Part shown: piece after piece, positions 42,726-53,569 of the stretch
How the letters are laid out: every line of letters begins with the position of its first letter
How positions within the stretch are numbered: position 1 is the stretch's first letter
Assembly: GCA_001179505.1 (NCBI GenBank)
Contig: CDMY01000982.1
Location: 62,001-126,000, forward strand
From: Vitrella brassicaformis
Taxonomy: Eukaryota; Sar; Vitrellaceae
DNA length: 64,000 nucleotides
Direction: 5' to 3'
Position numbers and translations under genes: made by a program
Notes under the pieces: model-generated
Databases searched by the model: none
The model's input: the letters and a program-made list of their open reading frames with translations, nothing else
What the model was told of the DNA's origin: nothing

Positions 42726-44985
42726 TCAGTCCCAGCCATGCACATCATGGCCGAACATGTCCTGTCTGTGCTGCAGAAATGCCGCTATTTCCCTCGAAAA
42801 CCCCGACTCGTCAACACTCATGCCCTCTCCTTCCTCCCGCACACCAACCGCAACAGCCTCCCCGCCCTTGTCCGTCTCTCTGCCCTTCATGTGTTTCGCC
42901 TTTTTGCTGCGCCTCTTGCCTTCCATCGGCTGCTGCTGGTGAGCATTCGCCTCACGCTTGACACGCACATTCCTCTTAGAGCCGCCCTCTTCTCTCTTCA
43001 CCCGAGCCCTCTTGCCCTCTTCGTTCCTGACCTCCTGCCTCGTTGGCGCTGCTTTCTCTTCCTCCTTCCCTTCACCTTCTTCATCGCTCTCTTTGTCGAA
43101 GAACACATGCTCACGGGCCTTGGCTGCTGCCGGCGGTTCGTCTTTGTGTTGGTGCATGGCCTTGCCGAGGCCAGGGGAGATCGGCCGTGAACACGATGCC
43201 TCGACGGGGGCACCGGAGCTGCCGGTGTCTGGGTCATCGATCGATGAGGGGCGGAGGGCAGTCCTCTTGGCCTTGCTGAGCTGCTGGGGCGTTGCGGGTG
43301 GGCCGTTGACGGCTGGCGGCATGCGATCATCTTCATCCTCATCCGTAAACATCTTGTGGTGTGGCTCCTCCTCTTTCTTGACTTGCAGCCTTTCTGGCAC
43401 GTGACGCTTGGCTGCCTTAGCGGGCGGTGGTTCGTTATGCAGGGCGGCTGGAGCTTGAGCGGTCTGTCGCTGCCGCTTCTTGCCCTTCTTGCTGAGCTGT
43501 GCCGTGCTGATGGCCTTTTGGATGGGCTTGCTGTTGAGAATCTTCAGCCTGGAGGCCATGCGCGGGAGGAAGTCATGAAAGGCCTGCATTCGTGCATGGA
43601 GCGAGACGACAGGTGTGTGGTGGGGCGAGCACAGGGCTGTGATGTGGGTGATCTGTTCTGACCTGTTGCTTTGCGACGTCGTCGTAGAATGGGTTGCCGG
43701 CCACGTTGAGGTTCGTCAGGTGGCGAAGAACAGACATCGCCTCTAGAGACCTGCACAAACACATAGGTACACGCACACACACACACACACACACATGACT
43801 ACACATACACGCACCGCCTTGGCGATCCTGAGCGCGACTTCTCACTCACTCGAGCTTAGGTATTGCGTTCTTGCCCACATCGAGGATGGACAGACGGGCC
43901 ATGAACTTGACTGATTCGGGAATCTGACCAGTACACACACATTCCATCCATCCATCCATCGCTGTTGTTTTGCTGACAGCTCTCGCCTACCATTGTGAGT
44001 TTGTTGCCATTGAGTCGCAGCTCGGTCAGCTGGCCGAACTTGTCACCGAACGGGAAGGCCTGCCAACCATTTGACATGGCAACATCAGGCAGGAATATGT
44101 GTCAACGATAGAAGGCAGGCAACGATTGACCGTGTGTCTGATATCTGTCTGTCTGGCTTGGTGAGCTGGTTACCTTGAGTCTGTTGTGGGAGAGCGACAG
44201 TTTGGTGAGGTTCTCGAAGGGCCTCTTGGGCACGGGGAACTCCTCGATCAAGTTGTGGGAGAGAACTGCACACACGCACGCAGGAATCACAGACATGTGT
44301 CAGTCAAGAGATTTGTGTGGCCTGGCCTTTCCACACAACGGCACTCACTCAGCGTCTCGAGCTTCTTGAGCTTCGCCAGGCCACCAACCTTCACTGATGC
44401 ATTGAAAACACCACACACAGACAGCAAGGAAGTCGTCTCGTGCTTGCTGCCCTCAAAAGTGTGGGCTCACCGATCTGGTTGTTATCCAGCACAAGAGCCT
44501 TGAGCGAAGACAGCCCGTCGAGATGTTCCATGACGCGGATCTGGCAACCACATCCACACACCCATACACGCAGCAGAGGGATGGATAGAGAAACGTTGAG
44601 CCACGCCTCTCCTTGTCCATCATTGCACTCACCTGGTTGTGACTGAGCTTGAGGACAGCGAGACTGCTGAGTTCCTTGAGGTGGTCGATGGTGCTGATGA
44701 GATTTTTGCTGACGTCTAGCCAGCACAGCTCCAGGTTCATCTGGAACGGCTCCAGAGAGGTGAGCCGGTTGCCGGGCATCTCCAGCTTCTTGAGCGCCTT
44801 GCATGATGACAGATCCTCGCACTCCTCGATGCCCTTGTCACGCAGATCCACCTCGGACACCTGCATAAGCCACATCAAGCGATGCGTTGCCCATGTGTTC
44901 ATTGGTGGTGGTGGCCGACTCTCACCGCACTGATGTCGCCATCCGGGATGAGTCCGCTCAGCTCCGTCAGTGTCAGGCGCTTCAT
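42726..44985 (-). CDS. Leucine-rich-repeat protein (SDS22-like repeats) with basic nuclear-type tail
   Basis: ATG 44985 (MKRLTLTELSGLIPDGDISA); TGA at 42726. Each short exon carries about one LRR of the 22-23 residue SDS22-like type: VSEVDLRDKGIEECEDLSSC, ALKKLEMPGNRLTSLEPF, LELCWLDVSKNLISTIDHL, SLAVLKLSHNQ, SLKALVLDNNQI, NLTKLSLSHNRLK, QLTELRLNGNKLT, RLSILDVGKNAIPKL and HLTNLNVAGNPF. About nine repeats end in an LRR-cap-like segment (FHDFLPRMASRLKILNSKPI). A long charged tail (about 250 residues) rich in KKEEE, KR and KK clusters ends REIAAFLQHRQDMFGHDVHG. LRR proteins of this shape are adaptors; the tail predicts nuclear location (inference). I cannot name an orthologue. Confidence 0.82.
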
Positions 44986-45560
44986 TCGTCCTCAATCGCC
45001 CGACCGGGGATCATGCGGGCTTTTTCGTTCAGAGCATGAGCAGTGTGGTGTGGTGTGAGAGTGGTTTGTGTGCCATGTGAGAAGGTTTCACTCCTCCATC
45101 ATGCAAGCAGTCACAGAGCCATAGAGCCATGCATGCAGCGGCCGAGTCATCGGGTCAAAACCCGAACCCCACAGCCAGCCAGCCACAGACACAGACACAT
45201 TGTATCAACGCAGAGAGAGAGAGAGAGAGGGAGAGAGGGAGTGCAGAGAGGCTGGATGGCGCAACGCAGACAGGTCGCCCACCTACAGCCATTGGGTAAC
45301 GTCAGCAGCTGGTTTCTCTACAGAGTGGGCGACATACGATCTCCCTCTATCACAGACAGCCAGAAGTCAATTCGGGCAGCCAGCAGCCAAGACAAACACA
45401 CACACATGGACACCCATACAGACAGAAGATTCGAACACACTGTGGTGTGTGTGAGTACCTGTGGTGTTCTTGTATTGAGCTGGGTTGATCACTCACACAT
45501 CAATCAAATAAACACCACGCTGATCCATTGTCACCTGTCAATCAAATAAACACGCACGCC
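44986..45560. other. Intergenic
   Basis: Contains a (GA)n tract at 45212-45240 and no supported exon. Confidence 0.6.
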
Positions 45561-47199
45561 CTATGTGATGCGGATGGACGTGAGGGTGTCTGGTGAGCTG
45601 TGCGTGTCTGCTTTCTTTCCTTCCATATCGATGAGCTGTGCACCTCCGCCGTCGTCATCCACATCGTCACTCTCATCGCCACCATCACCGTCTGCACCAC
45701 ACACAGACAAGGCCCGTCCTGTGTCCAGCCATCCACCCACCAATTTGCCTCCCTCTGTCCGTATTTACCATCATCACCGTCATCCCCCTCCTCCTCTGGT
45801 GGCTCGAATTGCTGTACTTGGGCGTCGAAGACGACTACTCGGCCGTCGAAAACGACTGCAGGTCCTCGCCCCAGCGCCTCACTGCCAAGCTGAGTGGTCA
45901 AGGGGAAGCGGTCCTTGAAGGCACCGCTCGCACACACAGGTGCCTCGGTCGTCTCGACGGCAACACTCACTGCGGACAGTCAGAAAGACCAAACACATGA
46001 GATTTGACCACCAGACTGCCTGTCTGTTGGCCTAACCGCTTCCGTCCCCAAAATCCGAAGAAATGATAGTCCACGCGACGAAGGTGTGACTGCTGTTGGT
46101 CAGCACCAGCGCTCGCTCATCACCGATGTCACCTTTACGGCTGAGTGTGCTGGTGCATCCGGCCACCAGTGTGTGGGGCGACTGGGTGAGGAGGCCATCC
46201 AGACGGCCGCCATCACCACGCCTGAACCAACCACAGACACACACACAATCACACGCACACCTCTCTCGCCACTGGTGCAATTGATCTGTTACCTGTTGAG
46301 GGATCTCCCTGTGCTATTGGTCTGGTGAGTCTTGTCAAAGCGCTCGAGGATCATGTACTTGGCGAATGACGACAACGACGCATAGTCGTGTGGGAGACCG
46401 TCCGATACCCATCTGCCGTCCCAGTAGCGGATGCGGCTATGCACTGGTGGGTCATGCTGCTGTCGGTGCTGCTGATACAGATGGCCACCGGGGAGGGTGG
46501 GCGGGCTGACGAACAGTCGGAAGCCGGGGAGGGGCGGGTTGACGATCAGTCGGAAGCCGGGCTTGTCCTTGATGGCCCGCACCTCACCATTGCCATAGGG
46601 GAAGATCTGCAGGCGGCTGCCACCGAAGTCCACGTGGCGGCCGACCACCATGAGCTGCGCCAACACACGGGGGAACGACAGGTACGCCTACACACGACAG
46701 ACAGACCAGACAGACAGACAGGCAGGCAGACAGAAACAGAGGGAATGGGGCCTCTCTGTTCTCTGCCCGCCCCTCTGTGTGGGTGCCTAACCGTCTTGTT
46801 GGGATGTGTGTTGATGTCATCTGTCGTAAGGATGACGGGCAGCGTGCAGTAGCCGCACTGTCCCCCCAGCTTAATCACCTCGCCCATCTCCACCCAGTTC
46901 CCCTCCTCCATCACACACACAGCCGCCAGCAGATCGTGTGTGCCGAACTGGTCATCGTCGAACCGCACCAGCAGCAGTTGCTGTCCGTTGACCACCCGCC
47001 GCAGCCCCGCCTGTGAGCCGACAGAGTGGCGGAGGCGATCTCTCAGCTGAGGCGCTTTGAAGAGCTCTCTGAGCGATGTGCAGGTGCCTCTCAGCCGCAG
47101 TATGTCTGTCAGGCTGAGCAGATAGAAGGTGCGACGACCAACCAAGATGTACGAGAAGGGATGCTGCCGTTGCTGATGCTGCTGATCCGGTTGCATCAT
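45561..47199 (-). CDS. F-box-like protein, unknown substrate
   Basis: ATG 47199 (MMQPDQQHQQRQ); TAG at 45561. The N-terminal exon contains FYLLSLTDILRLRGTCTSLR followed by ELFKAPQLRDRLR, an F-box-like helical motif (leucines, then R-x-x-C-x-x-L-R). F-box proteins recruit substrates to SCF ubiquitin ligases. The following exons form a beta-rich region: LLVRFDDDQFGTHDLLAAVC, LGGQCGYCTLPVILTTDDI, VVGRHVDFGGSRLQIFP, FRLFVSPPTLPGGH, SRIRYWDGRWVSDGLPHD and HTFVAWTIISSDFGDGSG. The C-terminus is acidic (EEEGDDGDDG, DESDDVDDDGGG). The beta-rich part may be the substrate-binding domain; I do not recognise the fold. An upstream TGCGAGCTAAG element lies 66 bp before the ATG. Confidence 0.6.
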
Positions 47200-47264
47200 C
47201 GCGGCCGCCACACGAGATGAAGCACGCAAGAAGGCCTTCTCACAGCGAATATCTTTTCTCACGG

Positions 47265-47277
47265 CTTAGCTCGCAGA
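47265..47277 (-). promoter_or_regulatory. TGCGAGCTAAG element upstream of the F-box-like gene
   Basis: CTTAGCTCGCAGA on the + strand reads TCTGCGAGCTAAG toward the gene, about 66 bp before its ATG. Confidence 0.45.
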
Positions 47278-47614
47278 CCTGTCGTTGCATTTCCCGCGCT
47301 TTGTTCACCACACACATTTGTCCTTTCGTCACGTCATACAGAGTCCCATACATGCATGTGCAGGCACAAAAACCGTCATGGTGCGAATGTCTGTGAGTCT
47401 GTCTGTCTTTCTGTCTGTGTGTCGGTCCTATGTGCTCTATTGATGGATACCCGCCAACGACACACACACAATTCAACCAGCGCCCACCCAGCCCCGACAA
47501 AAACCTCCCCTCAATCGCCTTCATCGACCCACCAACACGGGAAGCATAGCAGCTAGGCAGACATCCGACAGACAGAAAGACTTCCCCCGCCCCGCCCCGC
47601 TCCGCCCACCTGAT
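47278..47614. other. Intergenic
   Basis: Short CTGT and CA repeats. No supported exon. Confidence 0.55.
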
Positions 47615-50600
47615 CTACGGATGCATCCCCATCTCATGGATCTCTTCATCTGTGTATGTGGGCGTCACGGGTGTGCTGAATGCGCCACACGGGTGGCCGG
47701 CAGCAGGGAACGGCCGAGGCGGCAAAGGCAACGGGGCGGGCCGGGGCAGCGCCCCGGATGACCGCCCACCAGCACCAGCGGCTGGCATCACTGGGGCGGC
47801 TGCAGCTGCCACTGGGCTGCCGTCTGCCGTGGCTGTGCGTGTCCGAATGCGAGGCTTGGGGCCTCTTTGCACACTGCGCCCCGCTGACAGACTCGTTGCA
47901 CTTGCCGCAGAAGGCTCCTCGCGTGTCGATGACATTGATGTGGGCTGGTCCCCCTCTGTTGGGTGCTGAGACGCCAGGAGCAGCCGACTCAGCTGTGTCA
48001 GCTGCAGCATCGACGGGCCCCCTCCAGCGATGGCCTGCTGCTGCTGATGGGCGTGAGAGTGGGAATGAGAGTGGGGCGAGGCGGCAGTGGATAAGCCTGC
48101 CCGGCTGCTGGTGCTGACCATGTGAGGGGGCGAGGGGCATGGCGACGACCCAGACGGCGAGGCAGATGACGAGGGAGAGCCGTCCACCATCTGCTGTGGG
48201 CGACCCACTCCCACCACACCCACACCTCCCGGCCCTCCCGAGACACCAACACCCAACCGTCTTGACCTGCGTCGGCCTGTGGGCGGCCGCACGCCGCCTG
48301 CCGTCGCCTCGTTGCCAACTCCTGCTGATGCTGCTGATGCCGCCTGCTCGGACGAGTAGGATGCCGGCAGCGGTGCAAAGGTCACTGTTGCCGCCATGGT
48401 ATTGCCGAGGTGTGTCTGTGTAGGGCGGCTCCTCTCTTGCTGCTGGAGTGCTGCCATGGCCGTCTGAGTGTCTTCGGGGGAATGAACAGGGCTGCCGCCT
48501 CCTTCGCGTGGGTTGCTGGGTGGATTGCTGCTGATGCTGCTGCCTCCATGGCCGTGCAAGAAGGAGGGGCGTCTGCTGGACGGCCGGCCTGTCTGAGATT
48601 GCCGCTGGTAAGAGAGAGACGGCGAGGGGCTGGCGGACGGCAGAGGCGGGGGGCCTCGGATGCCTGCGGGCGACGAGGCGTCATGCGGGAGGGACATCGG
48701 CATGACAGACTGGGGCGACCCCCTGTAGCCCATTGGGGCGGTGGGCGTGCTGGCGTGTATTGGCCGGCCGGAAGTCGTGTTGGTGGTGTTGGTGATGCGG
48801 ACGGGTGAGATCTCGCCGACGCCCGTGACCTGCAGCCGCCTGAGCCGCGCGTTGACCTCGTCGAGGGAAACCTGTGCGCCCCGGGCGAAGGGCGAGAACC
48901 TGCTGGTGGCGCTGGAGTGGCTCCACTGGTCGCAGTCATAGTCATAGTCGACGTCGACATTGTCCAGATCGACGTCGTGGCTGACGCTACCTCTGAAGTA
49001 CACACAGAGAGGAGACACAAACAAGGATAGCAAGCGTGTGGATGGACGAAGGGTCTGTCTGCTCACGTGCTATATGCAGTAGTGGAGGTGGCCGTCGACT
49101 CGACAGCGTCCAACTGAGCAACCACAGCCTGAAATGATCAGCACACAAAGTGCACAGACACCGGCCCGCGAGCTCATTACTTCCTCTGTCTTTCTCACAT
49201 ACATGCAGCTGATGCAGCACATGCGCTTCAGCAGGGGGTCCCTGGGCCGCCGTAGCGGTCCCGCTGCCCACCACAGTGGGATGATGGGCAGTGGGCTGCC
49301 CTCCTGTCGAAGGCTGGCTGTCGGACGGTGTGTGTTGGTTGCTGGGTGGGATGCGTGGGGAGGGGGCGACGGTGTTGCAGGGCGTCTGGGGATGAAGACG
49401 GGGCCAGAAAGGGGCAGGCTCTTCTTCGCAACTGCCCTCTTCTGATAAAACACACAGACAACAGAGGTGAGGCGAGGCGAGATGTGATGTGTGGGGATTG
49501 CAAGCAATGTTGCAATGGTCGGCTCACTCACCTGGACGTCTCAGTCGGTTGTGCACTTCGTTTCGGAACAAAGCCGTTGCCAGTCCCCCCATGTCCACCT
49601 CCCTCCCATCCACACCACCACCACCACCACCGGCATTCACTTCGCCTGTGCCTTCCCCATGCGGCCCTTGGCCTTGGGGATACAGCCTCGGATACGGCCG
49701 GCCGCCCCGCCTCACCCCCCTGCGCATCCGCCTCCCTCGCGCGCGCCAACACTGAGTCGCTGTCGCCGCATCAGACACCGCACGTGGCCGGGCCCTCACC
49801 ACAGGCGACTGGGCGTCCCCTTGCGGCTGCTGCTGCTGCTCGTCGGTCGGCTGCTGCTGCTGGTGATGGTATGTGTCTTGGGTGCCAGGCTGCCCTCCCC
49901 CCTCTGCTGGCGTGGCGGACTCCGACGGCTCATCCGGCGTGTCGTTGTCATTATAGTTGTGTTCGGCAAGTGTGGGTGTATCGGGCGGTGGAACGGGGAC
50001 GGCGTGTGCGTGTGGTAGAGGCGCCCTGCCCTCCGCAGCCATGACCATCACGGGCCTCGACTCAGGCGACGTGAAGAGCGAGACAGAGCCGCGCCGGCCG
50101 CCATAGGCCACTGACAGCATTGGGTGGTCGGGGTAGGACGACGGCGTGTACGCGGGAGAGGGAAAGGGCGGCGAGGGGGAGGCAGGGCTGGCAGTGCTGT
50201 CCCGAACAGTGCCGAACGGTCTTGCATCGTGCCCGTGCCCCCTCTCCCCCAGCGGCAGGTGCAGCTTCTGCCTCGTCGACGACCATGGAGACGACGCGTT
50301 TGAGGGCACAGAGGATCCAGGGGCTGGGGGGAGTGGGGGCCGGAGCGTGGGGCTGCCCGCTTCATTGGGGTGGGGGTAGGCCGCTGGGCGCACCACAGTG
50401 GGGAAGTCTGGCGCAGAGGCGAGAGGCGGGAGGGACACAGAGGGGCTGAGCGGACAGGACGGTGTGCGCGTGTTGGAGGCCGGGCTGCGGCTGCTGCATT
50501 GGTAGACGCCCTTCTTTGTGGCCTCTAGCTGATCCTCGAACCGGAAGCCGCCATTTCCATCGCTCCTCTCCCTCTTGACGACTGCGGCTGTTCTGGCGGG

Positions 50601-53285
50601 TTTGGGCGACCCAGAGACAGAGCTAGTGGCGCTGGGGTGGAAGGGCGACGGCGCCTGGCCAGCGGAGAAGGGCGAGCCGCAGCCTCCCCCGCTGCTCACA
50701 TTCACGCTCACGTGCTGCAGGTAGTAGTGGGGGCGGGGCCGGGGGAACTGATGCAGCTGGTGCTGATTTGGGAATGGCCGTGGGCTCGCGTGGTCGGCGT
50801 GTGCCGCCTCGGTGTCGCGATGCCACATGACGCCCGACGCTGCTGCTGCTGTCGCGATGCTGGAAGAAGACACATTGGCTGACGAAGACACATTTGCCGG
50901 CGGCCGACTGACCCATCCCCGAGCCGTGGGCGACGGCGAGCCAGAGATTGATGGCGCGGGTGTGGATGGCGGGAGTGGAGAGCCGCCCGTCGCATCGACC
51001 GGGGCGCACGGCAACTGATGCAGGGGCAGGCTCACCTGCAGCTCGCGACGATGGAAAGACGAAGAAGAAGAAGAGCCCGCCTCTTCGTTGCCGTCTTCAC
51101 CCACACCGTCTCCATCACACTCGCCATCCATGTCGCATTCGTCCTCTTCCTGAATGTTCTCAACGCCGTGGACATAGCGGCTCCTCTGTGTGTGTGGGTG
51201 GGCCGGTTTGGTGAACAGCCGAGTGCGGCTCTCAGGCTGAGAGAAAGGGGGCGTGGGGGGGCTGCCGGCGATCGGTGTGTTGGGAGGGGCTGTCCGCAGC
51301 GGCGAGCCCGACACGGAAGATGCCGTTGCCGGTGTGAGCGTCTTGCTGTCCCTCTCCCTCTCCCTCTCTCTGTCCGCTTCTTCGAATGAGAAAGAAGGCG
51401 TCCTCGTGAGGGCTGGAGTGCGGCACGATTGAGCATACGTCAGCCGAGAGGCCGACAAAGCCGCTTGTCGCTGCTGGGATGACGACGGTTGGTGCTGCTG
51501 TTGGAGGTGGAAGGGGTGAACCGGCAAGCCGCTCGCATTCCAACTCGGATTGCCCGCCGGGGTGACGAAGGCGGGAGGGGTCTCCTGGCTCGATGGCGAC
51601 TGCACAGGCGAGTGTGCCTGTGACTGTGAGTGGGACATGGCTGAGAAGAAGGCCGCTGACGACGCGGGAGAAGGCGCCATCTGCTCGGGGGAGCTGCCCG
51701 TCGACCCAACAGAGGCCTCGATCGCCGCGGCAACCTGGGCGTTCCGCGTCTGGATGGCCTTGTCAACGGAGGACGACGGCAGTATCTGTGGCTGCTCAGC
51801 CACCCCCTCCCTCTCCCTCTCCCTGACAACATCGCCGCTCTGCACAGGATGAGGTGTGCATTGGACGTAGGAAGGGCTGAGGGATCCCTGCTTGTAGGGG
51901 GTGTTCCACGGCGTGGGGGCGCCGTCCTGAGCCGAGCACTCAGAATACCGAGTGGGGGAGCCGTCCTTGCCCTTGCCCCCATCTGTATCTCGTACTCCAT
52001 CTGCAGACGGCTGGGCTGCAGTGGGGGCCTTCCTGCTGCTGTTGTGGGTGGTGGTGATGGTTGTGTGTGTGAGCGACTGCAGGAAGGGCAGGGACACAGA
52101 CACGCCCGCTGCTGTGGAGATGGCGCTGTTGGCCGTCGGTGCTGCTGCTGGTGCCGCTAGTGCTGCGCCTGACGCGTGAATGGCGCCGTTGGCTGTGGCT
52201 ATGTTGAAGTCCACTCGCAGCTTGGATGGACGCCGGGCGACATAGGCGGCCGATGAAGAAGGGCCGCCACCAACACCCGCATCATCACTGCACACACCGT
52301 AGCCCCACATAGATGCTGAGCTGAGTGCACAGCCGTGTTTTTGTATTCACTCACCCGGTGATGGTGGATTCCTCTCTGCCATTGTCGTCAGTGTCAGGAT
52401 GGTAGCCATTGGTCAGCCCCCCTGTCGGATGCGCCTCACTGGTCGACATCACCGTCTCAGTCTCACAGGACGACTCTCCCTCTCCCTCCCCATAGCCGCC
52501 GCCTCCGATGAAGCCCGTCGACGCAACGTCGGTCTCCCCGTCAGTGTCATCGCGCTTCGGCTTCTCCTGACCGGTGCCCTCCCCATTGGTCAGCACGTAG
52601 GCGGGACGCGGCGCCTGGACGACAGTGCTGGTGGTGGTGGTGTGGTGGTGGCCCTTTGTTGCTAACGAGCTGTTGTTGAACTGCAGCTTGACTCCCTTGC
52701 CCTGCCGCCGGGCCCCATTCACACCGACACCGACCTCACCGCCATTTGGCGTGACGCTGCCACCATTCTCAGGCAGCCGGGCGGAGTCCATCTGCGCAGT
52801 GCTGGTGGGGGGCGGCGAGTGCAGCTGCAGGCTCCTGCGGAGGCCCCTGTCGTTGAGGACTCGCAGGGCCTTGAGCAAGGTGGCTGGCGTGGCCTCTTCG
52901 GGCGGCTGCAGGTCCACACTCGCACTCCCGTCAGAACCCCCAGACGCCAGAGGCTGCACAGTGAATGTCACAGACAGACAAGCACAGCGAGACCCTCACT
53001 GCTGCCAACCGGCTGTGTTTCCGGATGTGTGTGTACCTGCGACGAGGCTATGTAGAGCTGTCCTCCTCCTTCGTTTTGCGCGTCGCTGGCGGTCCATCGC
53101 TGTCGTCCGTCAGGTGTGGGCGGCTTGGGCGAGGAGTGTGCCAGCAGCTGCAGTGCCCTCGACAGCACCGCCGCAGTACCCGCCGCACCCTCACCCTCGC
53201 AGCCAGTCTGGTTGAGCGGTGTCGGTGTGGGAGTCCTTGCCGCCGGGAAGGGCACCAACGCCGCTGTCCCTCCCTCGTCGCTCAT
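47615..53285 (-). CDS. Very large low-complexity Ser/Pro/Gly/Gln-rich protein
   Basis: ATG 53285 (MSDEGGTAALVPFPAART); TAG at 47615 (EEIHEMGMHP). There are few, large exons: about 52968-53285, 52330-52971, 49530-52300 (about 900 codons), 49130-49450 and 47615-48995. The protein is about 1,700-1,800 residues and mostly disordered, with Ser/Pro, Gly, Ala and Gln/His runs. Islands that look structured are LDEVNARLRRLQVTGVGEIS (about 48.85 kb), LLKRMCCISCMYVRKTEE (about 49.2 kb), LLKALRVLNDRGLRRSLQ (about 52.85 kb) and VDMGGLATALFRNEVHNRLR (about 49.6 kb). I recognise no catalytic domain. Codon use is skewed by GC-rich low complexity, so the opposite strand also shows long open frames; those are shadows. 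A candidate transcription or RNA-granule scaffold, by composition only. Confidence 0.65.
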
Positions 53286-53440
53286 CGGTGTCCTTCCTCT
53301 ATGCTCACACTGGGCGAGTGAGGAGGGTAGGCAGTCACTCTTCCTTATGGGTTCCTCAGCTCTTTGCCGGGCGAGTGGTGACGCCCTATGGAGACCACCC
53401 GCTCGCTCTTTGGCTCTTTCCTTTCCATTTTGTTGACCTC

Positions 53441-53462
53441 TTTAAGCTCGCAAGCTCGCAGA
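53441..53462 (-). promoter_or_regulatory. Double TGCGAGCTTG/TTAA element upstream of the low-complexity gene
   Basis: Two overlapping copies read TGCGAGCTTGCGAGCTTAAA toward the gene, about 156-177 bp before its ATG. Confidence 0.45.
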
Positions 53463-53569
53463 AGATTTGTGATTGTTTGCATTGCGGGTGCCCCGTTCAC
53501 ACATGCGCGCAACACACGAGGCCACAACGCAGCTACTCCGAGTCCATTCAGCCACACTTCTCCACTGCC

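Noticed and set aside
49528-52310. Long open frames on the + strand opposite the low-complexity gene
   Set aside because: They arise from GC-rich, stop-poor composition. They lack splice structure and recognisable motifs, whereas the minus frame is longer and continues across introns.
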